Assembly (NCBI GenBank): GCA_964465065.1
Contig: CAYXHZ010000024.1
Span: forward strand, 1-42,334
DNA length: 42,334 bases
From: CAYMND01 sp964465065
GTDB lineage: Bacteria; Acidobacteriota; Aminicenantia; UBA2199
Direction of reading: 5' to 3'
The position numbers were made by a program, and so were the translations under genes. The stretch's first letter is position 1, and the number at the start of each line of letters is the position of its first letter. Below, one piece after another: positions 7,686-15,815 of this stretch. The notes under the pieces were generated by a model. The model was not told where the DNA came from. It searched no databases and saw only the letters and a list, made by a program, of their open reading frames with translations.

Positions 7686-8770
7686 CGGAAGGGGACCGGC
7701 TCAAGCTGGCGGCGGTTGGCTTCGACGAGGGGGAACGGGAGCGCGCCAGCAGCTTTGCCATGGTCGACAACCAACCCAGGCACCCGCACGCGCCTCCGGC
7801 TGGAATCGACATGCTGACTCTCGATCAGGCCTGGGAGAAACAACCCCAACTGATGGAGCAGCTCTGCTGGCAGCTGGTTGATCCTCACAAGGACGAGTTC
7901 ACCCGAGAAGTCTGGGAACAAAAGGGCAGCGGTTACCTGATCCGGGTCAAGGCGGGCGTACGTTCGATCCTGCCTCTGCAGGCCTGCTTTTTCATGCGCA
8001 GCAATCAATCCCGGCAGCGGGTGCACAACATCATCCTGATCGAGGAAGGCGCGGCCTTGAGCATCATCAACGGTTGCGTCAGCGGCGAAGCGGTTCAGGC
8101 GGGATTGCATATCGGCGTAACCGAGATTCTGGTGGGGGAGAACGCCAGCCTGTCCTACACCATGATTCACGACTGGTCGGCGGGCATGGAAGTCAGGCCG
8201 CGTACGGCGGTCAAGGTGCTCAAGGGCGGTAAATTCGTTTCCAATTACATCACCATAAAAAAGAGCAAGATCACGCAGTCCAATCCCAGTTGCGAATTGG
8301 TCGGACCTGGAGCGACAGCCCATTTCAACTCGCTGATATACGCCCCGGAGTCTTCGCATTACGATGTCGGCGCCCGTGTCGTTCTGGCTGCGCCGGAAAC
8401 CCGCGCCGAAGTCATCTCGCGGACCATTTCTGCCGGCGGCGAGATTATCAACCGCGGGGAACTGATCGGGCTCGAACCGGGTATCAAGGCACATCTGGAG
8501 TGCAGCGGCATGGTGCTCGGCCAGAAAGGTACTATCCGGGCCATTCCCATCCTGGAGGCTTCCCACCCCGATGTGGACATGTCTCACGAAGCCTCGGTCG
8601 GCAAGATCGCCCAGGACGAGATCCTATATCTCATGGCCAGAGGCATACCCGAAGACCAGGCGGTGGCTCTGATCGTGCGTGGCTTCCTGGATACCGACAT
8701 CTTCGGTCTGCCGCCTTACCTGCGCAAGGAAGTCGACAAGACCGTCGCCTTGCTGGAAAATGCCTTCTGA
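7667..8770 (+). CDS. sufB: SufB/SufD-family Fe-S scaffold protein, short form
   Basis: A 367-residue scaffold partner of SufC with the right-handed beta-helix core and C-terminal helices of SufB/SufD. Seen: Cys 279 in HLECSGMVLG, aligning with the functional Cys 405 of E. coli SufB; Glu 308 in MSHEASVGKI, aligning with Glu 434; and the LMARGIPEDQA motif. It is clearly shorter than classical SufB (about 480 residues). No SufD, SufS, SufE or SufU gene is adjacent. Gene order C-B with one scaffold is the two-gene minimal system described as SMS/ancestral SUF in anaerobes. I chose ATG 7667 (GGGAG 8 bases upstream) over GTG 7658. The cluster would be built on a SufB2-C2-like complex in the cytoplasm, with the sulfur donor encoded elsewhere. 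Confidence 0.9.
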   Translation: MFEKELTEGDRLKLAAVGFDEGERERASSFAMVDNQPRHPHAPPAGIDMLTLDQAWEKQPQLMEQLCWQLVDPHKDEFTREVWEQKGSGYLIRVKAGVRSILPLQACFFMRSNQSRQRVHNIILIEEGAALSIINGCVSGEAVQAGLHIGVTEILVGENASLSYTMIHDWSAGMEVRPRTAVKVLKGGKFVSNYITIKKSKITQSNPSCELVGPGATAHFNSLIYAPESSHYDVGARVVLAAPETRAEVISRTISAGGEIINRGELIGLEPGIKAHLECSGMVLGQKGTIRAIPILEASHPDVDMSHEASVGKIAQDEILYLMARGIPEDQAVALIVRGFLDTDIFGLPPYLRKEVDKTVALLENAF

Positions 8771-8786
8771 GTGTCTTGTAGTCGGC

Positions 8787-8815
8787 TTGACTTTTCGTCA
8801 TATACGGCCTAGCAT
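8787..8815 (+). promoter_or_regulatory. Sigma-70 promoter for the double adenylate kinase, near-leaderless
   Basis: TTGACT (8787-8792), 17-base spacer, TAGCAT (8810-8815). The ATG at 8825 follows 9 bases after the -10 with no Shine-Dalgarno, so the leader would be 0-3 bases. Confidence 0.6.
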
Positions 8816-8824
8816 GCAATACAA

Positions 8825-9994
8825 ATGTTAAACATCGCTCTGTTTGGTCCTCCGGGAGCCGGTAAGGGCACCCAATCGGAATTTCTGGTCAAGAAATACA
8901 ACCTGTTCTACATCTCCACTGGCGACCTGCTGCGCCAGGAAATGGCCCAAAAAACCAGGCTGGGCCTGGAGGCGCAGAGTATCATCGCGTCGGGCGGACT
9001 GGTGTCGGACGAGATCATCGTTCAGATCATCGAGAAAACCATCACCGAAAACCCGGGTTCTCAAGGTTTTCTTTTCGACGGTTTCCCCAGAACCTACATT
9101 CAGGCCTATATTCTCGAAGGACTGATGATCAAGCTGCACACATCGCTGAACTGCCTGATCAGCCTGAACGTGCCCGAGTCGGTGTCGATTCAGCGTCTGC
9201 TGAACCGTGGCCTCAATTCCGGGCGCAGCGACGACAACGAACTGGTCATCCGCAACCGTTTGAAAGAATACAACGAGAAAACCCTTCCGGTGCTGGAATT
9301 TTACAAGGATCGTGGGATCTACAGGGAAGTGGATGGAACGGCGAGCATCGAAAAGGTCCAGAGCCAGATCACCGACATCATCCGCACGGAACTGAGCAAA
9401 CGCCTGTTCAACATTGTCCTGTTCGGCTATCCCGGTTCCGGCCGCGGCTCACAGGGCAAGGCGCTGGCCAGGCATTTCGGCTTGGAATACGTCGCCACCG
9501 GTCCGATGCTGGAACAGGAGATCAGACAGGGTACGGCCATCGGCAAGAAGATCAACGAACTGTACGAAAACGGCCAGCTGGTACCCGACGAGATCGTGGT
9601 CCAGCTCATCGAAAAGAAACTGGCCGACAGTTCAGGCGTCAAGGGATTCATCTTCAAAGGCTTCCCCCGCACGCTCGTACAATCCTACATCCTGGACGGT
9701 CTGCTGAAAAAGCACGGTTCCTCCATTTCCCAGGTCATTGAAATCGATGTGCCGACTCTGGAACTCATCAGCCGTTTGGACGTCCGCAGCCGGACGGAGG
9801 CCTGCATGCCCTACGACACCAGCACGGCTCGAATCGTCAAACGACTGTGGGAGCATGAGAAGAAAACCGTCCCGGTCATCGAGAAGTACAAGCAGCTGCA
9901 CGGCTTGATCAAGGTTGACGGTCTGGGCAGCTTCGACGAGGTCTTCGCCAGGATCTCGGTAGAGGTCGAGCGTAGCCTGAAAAATATGCGCTGA
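8825..9994 (+). CDS. Tandem adenylate kinase: active N-domain fused to degenerate C-domain
   Basis: A 389-residue fusion of two adenylate-kinase domains. Domain 1 (1-190) is canonical: P-loop GPPGAGKGT (8-16), STGDLLR (31-37), FDGFPRT (84-90), RSDD (134-137). It should interconvert ATP + AMP and 2 ADP. Domain 2 (193-389) keeps the fold but has lost key residues: P-loop GYPGSGRG (201-208) with Arg 207 in place of the catalytic Lys, ATGPMLE (224-230) with Glu instead of the AMP-binding Arg, and FKGFPRT (277-283) with Lys instead of Asp; the RxDD motif is absent. Domain 2 is therefore probably a nucleotide-sensing or structural pseudokinase (inference). A normal bacterial Adk has about 215 residues. 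It has its own promoter and starts nearly leaderless. Whether it is the only Adk of the genome cannot be seen. Confidence 0.9.
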   Translation: MLNIALFGPPGAGKGTQSEFLVKKYNLFYISTGDLLRQEMAQKTRLGLEAQSIIASGGLVSDEIIVQIIEKTITENPGSQGFLFDGFPRTYIQAYILEGLMIKLHTSLNCLISLNVPESVSIQRLLNRGLNSGRSDDNELVIRNRLKEYNEKTLPVLEFYKDRGIYREVDGTASIEKVQSQITDIIRTELSKRLFNIVLFGYPGSGRGSQGKALARHFGLEYVATGPMLEQEIRQGTAIGKKINELYENGQLVPDEIVVQLIEKKLADSSGVKGFIFKGFPRTLVQSYILDGLLKKHGSSISQVIEIDVPTLELISRLDVRSRTEACMPYDTSTARIVKRLWEHEKKTVPVIEKYKQLHGLIKVDGLGSFDEVFARISVEVERSLKNMR

Positions 9995-10017
9995 CCGGCT
10001 GACCGGAGCCCGTTTGC

Positions 10018-10046
10018 TTGACAGTCGCACAAATCGAGGCTATTAT
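10018..10046 (+). promoter_or_regulatory. Strong sigma-70 promoter of the HTH-EIIA / Ehr operon
   Basis: TTGACA (10018-10023), exactly 17 bases, TATTAT (10041-10046). It is the only clear promoter I found before the nine genes from 10098 to 19374, whose gaps are at most 18 bases. Confidence 0.7.
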
Positions 10047-10097
10047 CCCCGATGTCTGGTTTGCGAGACAAAAGTCCAATCCCGGGGAGATTAGTCC

Positions 10098-10784
10098 ATG
10101 CAGATGTCAGTCAAAGAAATTGCCCTGATGCTCAGCGTTTCGGAAAAAACGATCTATCGCTGGATCAAACAATCGGTCATTCCCCACTACAAAATCAACG
10201 AGCAGTACCGCTTCAATCGAACGGAAATCCTGGAATGGGCCACATCCCGCCACATGAAGGTGTCGCCCGGTATTTTCGCGGAGGAGCATTCGTACGCGGA
10301 CGTTCTGCCCAGCCTGTTGGAGGCTGTCAAGGTTGGCGGCATCATCTATCGCCTGAGCGGCAACGATCAGGCCGAGGTGCTGCGCGCCATCGTCGATTCG
10401 CTCAAACTGCCGGAAGAGGTAGATCGAGAATTTCTCTACCAGGTTTTGCTGGCCCGGGAGAGCCTGGGATCGACCGGGGTCGGCAACGGCATAGCCATCC
10501 CGCATGTGCGCAACCCCGTTGTGTTGCACGTGACCAAGCCCACCGTCACTTTGTGCTTTCTGGAAAAACCCATCGATTTCAAGACCTTGGATGGAAAACC
10601 GGTCAACACCCTGTTTACCATTATCAGCCCGTCGGTCCGGGCCCACCTGCATCTGTTGTCCCGGATCGGTTTCGTGTTGCACAATCCTGAACTGAAACAG
10701 GCGTTGATGAGACAGGCTTCGCGGGACGAGCTGCTGGAATTGCTGGCCCAGGCGGAAGCCGGTATCGGCAGAGCCAACGCATGA
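10098..10784 (+). CDS. Helix-turn-helix / PTS EIIA-like regulator heading the Ehr operon
   Basis: A 228-residue two-domain protein. Residues 1-55 are an excisionase/MerR-type winged helix (VKEIALMLSVSEKTIYRWIK, then QYRFNRTEILEW). Residues about 65-215 are a PTS EIIA (fructose/PtsN-type) domain. It has the phosphorylatable His 136 in GNGIAIPHVRNP and the family's ending LLSRIGFVLHNPELKQAL. EIIA domains of this type receive phosphate from HPr/NPr; here the domain would couple phosphorylation state to DNA binding (inference). ATG 10098 has GGGGAGA (10083-10089) upstream; a second ATG at 10104 is possible. It ends 16 bases before the first Ehr subunit, so it is in the operon and is the obvious candidate regulator of it. 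No other PTS protein is in the window. Confidence 0.88.
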   Translation: MQMSVKEIALMLSVSEKTIYRWIKQSVIPHYKINEQYRFNRTEILEWATSRHMKVSPGIFAEEHSYADVLPSLLEAVKVGGIIYRLSGNDQAEVLRAIVDSLKLPEEVDREFLYQVLLARESLGSTGVGNGIAIPHVRNPVVLHVTKPTVTLCFLEKPIDFKTLDGKPVNTLFTIISPSVRAHLHLLSRIGFVLHNPELKQALMRQASRDELLELLAQAEAGIGRANA

Positions 10785-10800
10785 TGCCAAGGAGTCAACC

Positions 10801-12813
10801 GTGTCGTTCATGTTAACTGTCCTGGCCATTGCGTTGGCGGCCGTCAGCGGTGTTCCCGGCCTGTTCATGCCCCGTCGTTCCGCCTGGGGGCAGACAACGG
10901 CTGTGTCAATGGTCTGCCTGGCGGCTTTATGCGGTCTTAGCGGAGTCGTGCTGGCCTGGACCCAACCCGATCCTGAATTGTATGTGCTGTCCTGGCTGTC
11001 GGCCCTGAACCCCAAATTGGGACTGGATGCGCTCAGCGCCTTTTTTCTGGTGCCAGTTTATCTGATCGGCGCCTGCGGTTCGATCTACGGCCTGCGCTAC
11101 TGGCCGGCCGGAGAAAAGGGCAGAACGGCGCCCAGACTGCAGATTTTCTGGGGACTTTTGATGGCCGGTATGGCCTGGCTGCTCATCAGCCGCGACGCCA
11201 TGGCCTTTCTTCTGGGCTGGGAAACCATGGCCTTGTCGGCATTTTTTCTGATAACCGCCGAAGACGATCGTCAGGAAAGCCGGAAAAGTGGCCTGGTGTA
11301 CCTGATCGCCACCCATATCGGCACCCTGTGCCTGTTTTGCCTGTTTGCACTTTGGCGATATGCCAGCGGATCCTTCGATTTTCTGCCGCTCCAGGCCGGA
11401 ACCGTCTCGACTCTGGTCCTGAACGCACTTTTTTTTCTGGCCCTAATCGGATTCGGCATGAAAGCCGGAGTCATACCGCTGCATTTCTGGTTGCCGGGAG
11501 CGCACGCCAACGCGCCCAGCCATGTGTCGGCAATCCTGTCCGGAGTCATGCTGAAGATGGGGGTCTACGGTCTGGTACGTCTGTTGTCGCTGCTTCCGGA
11601 ACCGCCTCCGCTCTGGGGCTGGCTGATCCTGATCCTGGGTGCGGTCAGCGGACTGCTCGGTGTGGTGTTTGCGCTGGCGCAGCATGACCTGAAGCGCCTG
11701 CTGGCATATTGCAGTGTCGAGAATATCGGCATCATCCTGATGGGACTGGGCCTGGCCATGCTGGGGCGAAGTATGGACCGGCCCGAACTGGTGTTGTTGG
11801 GCATGGCAGGCTGTCTGCTTCATGTCTGGAGCCACAGTCTCTTCAAAGCACTGCTTTTCATGGGGGCAGGTTCGGTTTTACACGAGACCAGAACCCGCAA
11901 CATCGATCAGTTGGGCGGTCTGTCCAGACGGATGCCCTGGAGCGCCGGTTTATTCTTGATCGGTGCCGTGGCCATCTGCGGTCTGCCGCCGCTCAACGGT
12001 TTTGTTAGCGAACTGTTTGTTTATCTGGGTCTGTTCAAGGCCTGGGCTTTGCCGGGCTCCGCATCGCTGGCCATGGTGGCGGCCCCTGTGCTGGCCATGA
12101 TCGGCGCTCTGGCTGTGGCCTGTTTCGTCAAGGCCTATGGTACGGTTTTTCTGGGCGCTCCGCGCAGTCCGGCCTGCGAGCGGGCCCGGGAAGTGCCCTG
12201 GGTCATGATCGTGCCTATGGGCTTTCTGGCGCTTTTATGTCTGATCATCGGTTTTGCGCCGGGACTGGTCGTTGCCGTACTGAGCCAGGCGGTATCCGTC
12301 TGGCTGCCGCTTGGACCGTCCAGGCAGACTGGGGCGGATCTGGCCGCCTCGACCCCCTTGTCGGCTGTCAGCTTCATGGCGCTGGGCTTGGTCGGCCTGG
12401 TGGCGGTCCTGGCGTTTCTGCTGCATGTTTCCGGGAAAAAGCGTAGTCGGACGGTGACCTGGGACTGCGGCTATGCCCGACCGGACTCCCGAATGCAGTA
12501 CACGGCTTCTTCGCTGGTCCAGTCGCTGGTCGGACTGTTCGGTTGGGTGCTCGGACCCAAAACGCACGGTCGCCGGGTGCAGGGGTATTTCCCGCGTCAG
12601 GTGACTTGGGAGAGCCGTGTCGATGAACCGGTGCTGGACCGCGTGCTGGCGCCAAGGTTTGGGATGGTTCGCGACAGGCTGAATTGGTTTCACCGCTTTC
12701 AGCAGGGCAAGATTCAGAACTATATTTTCTATATCTTGGTAACGTTGCTGGCCATGCTGGCCACCTTGGTGCCGTTCCGAAAACTTCTGGCCGGATTCTT
12801 CGTCGACAGGTAG
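10801..12813 (+). CDS. hyfB: HyfB-like proton-pumping membrane subunit of Ehr complex
   Basis: A 670-residue polytopic protein related to hydrogenase-4 subunit B and the Nuo/Mrp antiporter-like subunits. Seen: conserved Glu in LLGWETMALSAFF (about residue 140), Lys in GFGMKAGVIPLHFWLPGAHA (about 221), SHSLFKALLFMGAG with the central Lys, and the C-terminal WDCGYARPDSRMQYTASSL typical of HyfB. All the ion-path residues that I can identify are kept, so the pump arm looks functional. Start is GTG 10801 with GGAG 6 bases upstream. It would form the distal part of the membrane arm in the cytoplasmic membrane, translocating H+ or Na+. Confidence 0.9.
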   Translation: MSFMLTVLAIALAAVSGVPGLFMPRRSAWGQTTAVSMVCLAALCGLSGVVLAWTQPDPELYVLSWLSALNPKLGLDALSAFFLVPVYLIGACGSIYGLRYWPAGEKGRTAPRLQIFWGLLMAGMAWLLISRDAMAFLLGWETMALSAFFLITAEDDRQESRKSGLVYLIATHIGTLCLFCLFALWRYASGSFDFLPLQAGTVSTLVLNALFFLALIGFGMKAGVIPLHFWLPGAHANAPSHVSAILSGVMLKMGVYGLVRLLSLLPEPPPLWGWLILILGAVSGLLGVVFALAQHDLKRLLAYCSVENIGIILMGLGLAMLGRSMDRPELVLLGMAGCLLHVWSHSLFKALLFMGAGSVLHETRTRNIDQLGGLSRRMPWSAGLFLIGAVAICGLPPLNGFVSELFVYLGLFKAWALPGSASLAMVAAPVLAMIGALAVACFVKAYGTVFLGAPRSPACERAREVPWVMIVPMGFLALLCLIIGFAPGLVVAVLSQAVSVWLPLGPSRQTGADLAASTPLSAVSFMALGLVGLVAVLAFLLHVSGKKRSRTVTWDCGYARPDSRMQYTASSLVQSLVGLFGWVLGPKTHGRRVQGYFPRQVTWESRVDEPVLDRVLAPRFGMVRDRLNWFHRFQQGKIQNYIFYILVTLLAMLATLVPFRKLLAGFFVDR

Positions 12814-12820
12814 GCGATTC

Positions 12821-13732
12821 ATGGACAATATCATCGTTCATCTCGGCTTGTTGCTGTTGTTGCCGCCCCTGCTCATGGGGCTTGCCAACAAGACCAAGGC
12901 TTTCTTTGCCGGGCGGGTCGGTGCGCCGCTTTTCCAGCCGTATTACGACATCGGCAAACTGTTGCGGAAAGGTCTGGTGTTCAGCGATACCAGCTCCTGG
13001 ATTTTTCGGGTGGCGCCATTGGTGACCCTGGCCACGGTTTTCCTGGCGGGTCTGCTGATCCCCATGGGCAGCGCTCCGGCCCTGGTTTCCTTTTCCGGAG
13101 ACTTCGTGCTGTTTGCGTATCTGTTGGGCCTGGCCAGGTTCTTGACCACCAGTGCCGCTCTGGATACCGGTTCGGCCTTCGAGGGAATGGGGGCGGCCCG
13201 GGAGCTCAGCTTCGCCTCTTTGACCGAACCGGCGCTGTTTTTCGCCTTTCTGGTCCTGACCAAGCTGTCCGGCGCTTTATCGCTGGACAGAATGCTGCAA
13301 GCCGGCTTCGCCTCTGGCTTTCCGGTGGGCAATGCCGCTCCGCTGGTCATGATCTCCCTGGGTTTTTTCATTGTTTTTTTGGCTGAAAACAGCCGGATTC
13401 CCATCGATGATCCAACCACCCATCTGGAGTTGACCATGATCCACGAGGTCATGGCTCTGGATCACAGCGGGCCGTTGTTCGGAATCATCGAATATGCGGC
13501 AGCCATGAAGCTGTTCGTGCTGGGCAGCATTCTGATCAGCATTGTTATCCCCTGGCATTCGGGGCTGTTGTGGCTGGACTGGTCGGTTTTCGTCGCCGGT
13601 GTTATGCTGCTGTCTGTTATCGTCGGGGTCGTCGAGTCGATCATGGCCCGGCTGCGGATGATCCGCGTACCGGCGCTGCTCATCTCGGCCATTCTGCTTT
13701 GCGCTTCGGCCTTTGTCATTCTGTTGAGGTAG
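12821..13732 (+). CDS. hyfC: HyfC/HycD (NuoH-like) membrane subunit
   Basis: A 303-residue protein of about eight membrane spans, homologous to NuoH, which links the redox arm to the pump. Seen: the cytoplasmic loops FQPYYDIGKLLRKG, GSAFEGMGAARELSFASLTE with conserved acidic residues, and FLAENSRIPIDDPTTHLELT. These are the family's most conserved stretches and are intact. It follows hyfB by 7 bases and precedes hyfE by 4, so the three are translationally linked. In complex I this subunit forms the quinone chamber; in hydrogenase-type complexes no quinone is used, and which applies here is unknown. Confidence 0.92.
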   Translation: MDNIIVHLGLLLLLPPLLMGLANKTKAFFAGRVGAPLFQPYYDIGKLLRKGLVFSDTSSWIFRVAPLVTLATVFLAGLLIPMGSAPALVSFSGDFVLFAYLLGLARFLTTSAALDTGSAFEGMGAARELSFASLTEPALFFAFLVLTKLSGALSLDRMLQAGFASGFPVGNAAPLVMISLGFFIVFLAENSRIPIDDPTTHLELTMIHEVMALDHSGPLFGIIEYAAAMKLFVLGSILISIVIPWHSGLLWLDWSVFVAGVMLLSVIVGVVESIMARLRMIRVPALLISAILLCASAFVILLR

Positions 13733-13736
13733 GCCT

Positions 13737-14378
13737 ATGAACGAATTGCTCAACGCCATCTATGTCATCCTGCTGACCCTGAACCTGTTCGCCTTGGGCA
13801 GCGGCCGGATCCAGTCCATCATCCGTATCGTGGCCACCCAGGGTGTGCTGTTGGGGGTGTTGCCGCTGATGATGCATCGGCATTTGACTTTTACGGTTAT
13901 ACTCTCGGCTGCTGCGGCGATCGGTCTCAAAGGCATCGTCATTCCGGGAATCATGAGAAAAGCTTTACGCGACGCCCATATCAAACGTGAAGTGGAGCCT
14001 TTGATCGGGCTGTTACCTTCGGCGATCATCGGCACTCTGATCACGGCGCTGGTGTTTTTGATATTCGACGGCGCCAACCGGGTCGGTCAACCCGAGGTGT
14101 CGATCATCATCCCGACTTCCATCACCACGGCCCTGATCGGCTTCTTGCTGCTAACTACCCGCTACAAGGCCATCACCCAGGTCTTGGGTTACCTGGTGCT
14201 GGAGAACGGCATTTACATATTCAGCCTGCTGCTGATCGAGGCTATTCCCTTGGTCGTGGAGATGGGCATATTGCTGGACCTTTTTGTCAGTATCTTCATC
14301 GTGTCGATCATCGCCAACCACATCAACCAGGCCTTTTCATCGCTGGACACCCGCAACCTCTCATCCCTCAAGGAGTAA
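13737..14378 (+). CDS. hyfE: HyfE-like membrane subunit
   Basis: A 213-residue protein with six to seven membrane spans, matching HyfE in size and in features (MHRHLTFTVILSAAAAIGLK, GIVIPGIMRKALRD, VLGYLVLENGIYIFSLLL). HyfE corresponds to a NuoK-like small subunit plus extra helices; the Glu in the LENGIY segment is the likely ion-path residue. Gaps of 4 bases before it and 3 bases after it place it firmly in the operon. It is a structural and ion-conducting part of the membrane arm. Confidence 0.88.
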   Translation: MNELLNAIYVILLTLNLFALGSGRIQSIIRIVATQGVLLGVLPLMMHRHLTFTVILSAAAAIGLKGIVIPGIMRKALRDAHIKREVEPLIGLLPSAIIGTLITALVFLIFDGANRVGQPEVSIIIPTSITTALIGFLLLTTRYKAITQVLGYLVLENGIYIFSLLLIEAIPLVVEMGILLDLFVSIFIVSIIANHINQAFSSLDTRNLSSLKE

Positions 14379-14381
14379 ACC

Positions 14382-15815
14382 ATGGCCCTGCCACTCATTC
14401 TATTCCCTCTGGCTGTGGCCGCTTTGTCATTGGCCGTTCCCTCCAACCGTTTCCGGCCATGGCTTCTGCCGATCGTGGCTTGTGTGCACACGGCGATCAC
14501 GGGCGTGGCACTCTGGCGGCCGCAGTGGGGCAGCCAGACTCCCTGGCTGGTGCTGGATCCTGTCGGGGCGGTCGTTCTGGGAACCGTTTCCCTGCTGTAC
14601 CTGTTTTCATCGTTTTATTCGGTCGCTTACCTGCACCATCGCCATGAACGTTCGAACCGATTTTTCACCGCTTGCTTTTCTGCCAGTCTCGGCCTGATCA
14701 GTTTGGTGATCTGGTCGCATCATCTGGGTTTGATGTGGGTGGCTATCGAGGGCACGACACTGGCGACGGCGCCCCTGATCTATTTCAACCGCACTGCGCG
14801 CAGTATCGAGGCCACCTGGAAATATCTGGTCGTCGGTTCGGTCGGTATCGCTCTGGCCCTGTTGGGTACGTTTTTTTTGGCCTATTCTTCGTTGCAGGGA
14901 GGTTTTTGGGCCACGATGAACTTTGAAAATCTGTTGAGCAATGCCCATGGTCTGTCCAAACCCTGGCTCAGGGCCTCGTTCATTCTGCTTCTGGTTGGTT
15001 ACGGTACCAAAATGGGACTGGCGCCGATGCATACCTGGAAACCGGATGCGTATGGCGAGGCTCCCGGGGTGGTCGGGGTGATATTCTCCGGCGGGGTGAC
15101 CAGTGCGGCATTTCTGGCGTTGACGCGTGTGGTCCAGATCGGCCATGCAGCCGGGGAAGGCGCATTTATGTCCGGTTTACTGATCTTCATCGGCCTTTTT
15201 TCCATGGCCATCGCCGCGATTTTCATGATCAACCAGCGGGATTTCAAACGTATGCTCGCCTATTCCAGCGTTGAACACATGGGCATTCTCGTTTTTGGTT
15301 TGGGTCTGGGAACTCCGGCCCTGTTCGGAACTATGCTGCACATCGTCACCAACGCCATGAGCAAAGGAGCGCTTTTTCTTTCCGCCGCCAATATCCATTG
15401 GGCCTTCGCCAGTCGAAGTACCGATCAGGTTCAGGGTGCACTGCGGCGTCTGCCGTTTTCTGGCGCCATGTTTCTGGCCGGATTTCTGGCCATCACCGGT
15501 TCGCCGCCGTTCGGGCCGTTCATCAGCGAATTTTCGATCTTGAATGGGGCCTTCAGCTCCGGACACTTCCTGGCCGGCGTTCTGTTCGTGGCCTTGCTGC
15601 TGGCCATCTTCGTCGGCATGGGGCTCACCGTCCTGAAAGTTGTTCAGGGTCCGGTGCCGCGGGATGTCGAGAAATCGCCGTACCGGGAAAAGCTGTTGAC
15701 GGTCGGACCGATCGCTGCCTTCATGATCATCGTCTTGTTGCTGGGTCTGTTCATGGGCGAGCCCCTGCGCAGCTGGCTCGGCGATGCGGTAAATTTCCTG
15801 GGGAATCATCCATGA
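14382..15815 (+). CDS. hyfF: HyfF-like (NuoN/NuoM family) pump subunit
   Basis: A 477-residue antiporter-like subunit with about fourteen membrane spans. Seen: MWVAIEGTTLATAPLIYFNR with the conserved Glu, VGYGTKMGLAPMHTWKPDA with the conserved Lys, DFKRMLAYSSVEHMGILVFG, and ATGGLPP-type region SPPFGPFISEF. Together with hyfB the operon encodes two large antiporter-like modules. Its stop overlaps the next start (ATGA), showing translational coupling to the large subunit. Confidence 0.9.
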   Translation: MALPLILFPLAVAALSLAVPSNRFRPWLLPIVACVHTAITGVALWRPQWGSQTPWLVLDPVGAVVLGTVSLLYLFSSFYSVAYLHHRHERSNRFFTACFSASLGLISLVIWSHHLGLMWVAIEGTTLATAPLIYFNRTARSIEATWKYLVVGSVGIALALLGTFFLAYSSLQGGFWATMNFENLLSNAHGLSKPWLRASFILLLVGYGTKMGLAPMHTWKPDAYGEAPGVVGVIFSGGVTSAAFLALTRVVQIGHAAGEGAFMSGLLIFIGLFSMAIAAIFMINQRDFKRMLAYSSVEHMGILVFGLGLGTPALFGTMLHIVTNAMSKGALFLSAANIHWAFASRSTDQVQGALRRLPFSGAMFLAGFLAITGSPPFGPFISEFSILNGAFSSGHFLAGVLFVALLLAIFVGMGLTVLKVVQGPVPRDVEKSPYREKLLTVGPIAAFMIIVLLLGLFMGEPLRSWLGDAVNFLGNHP

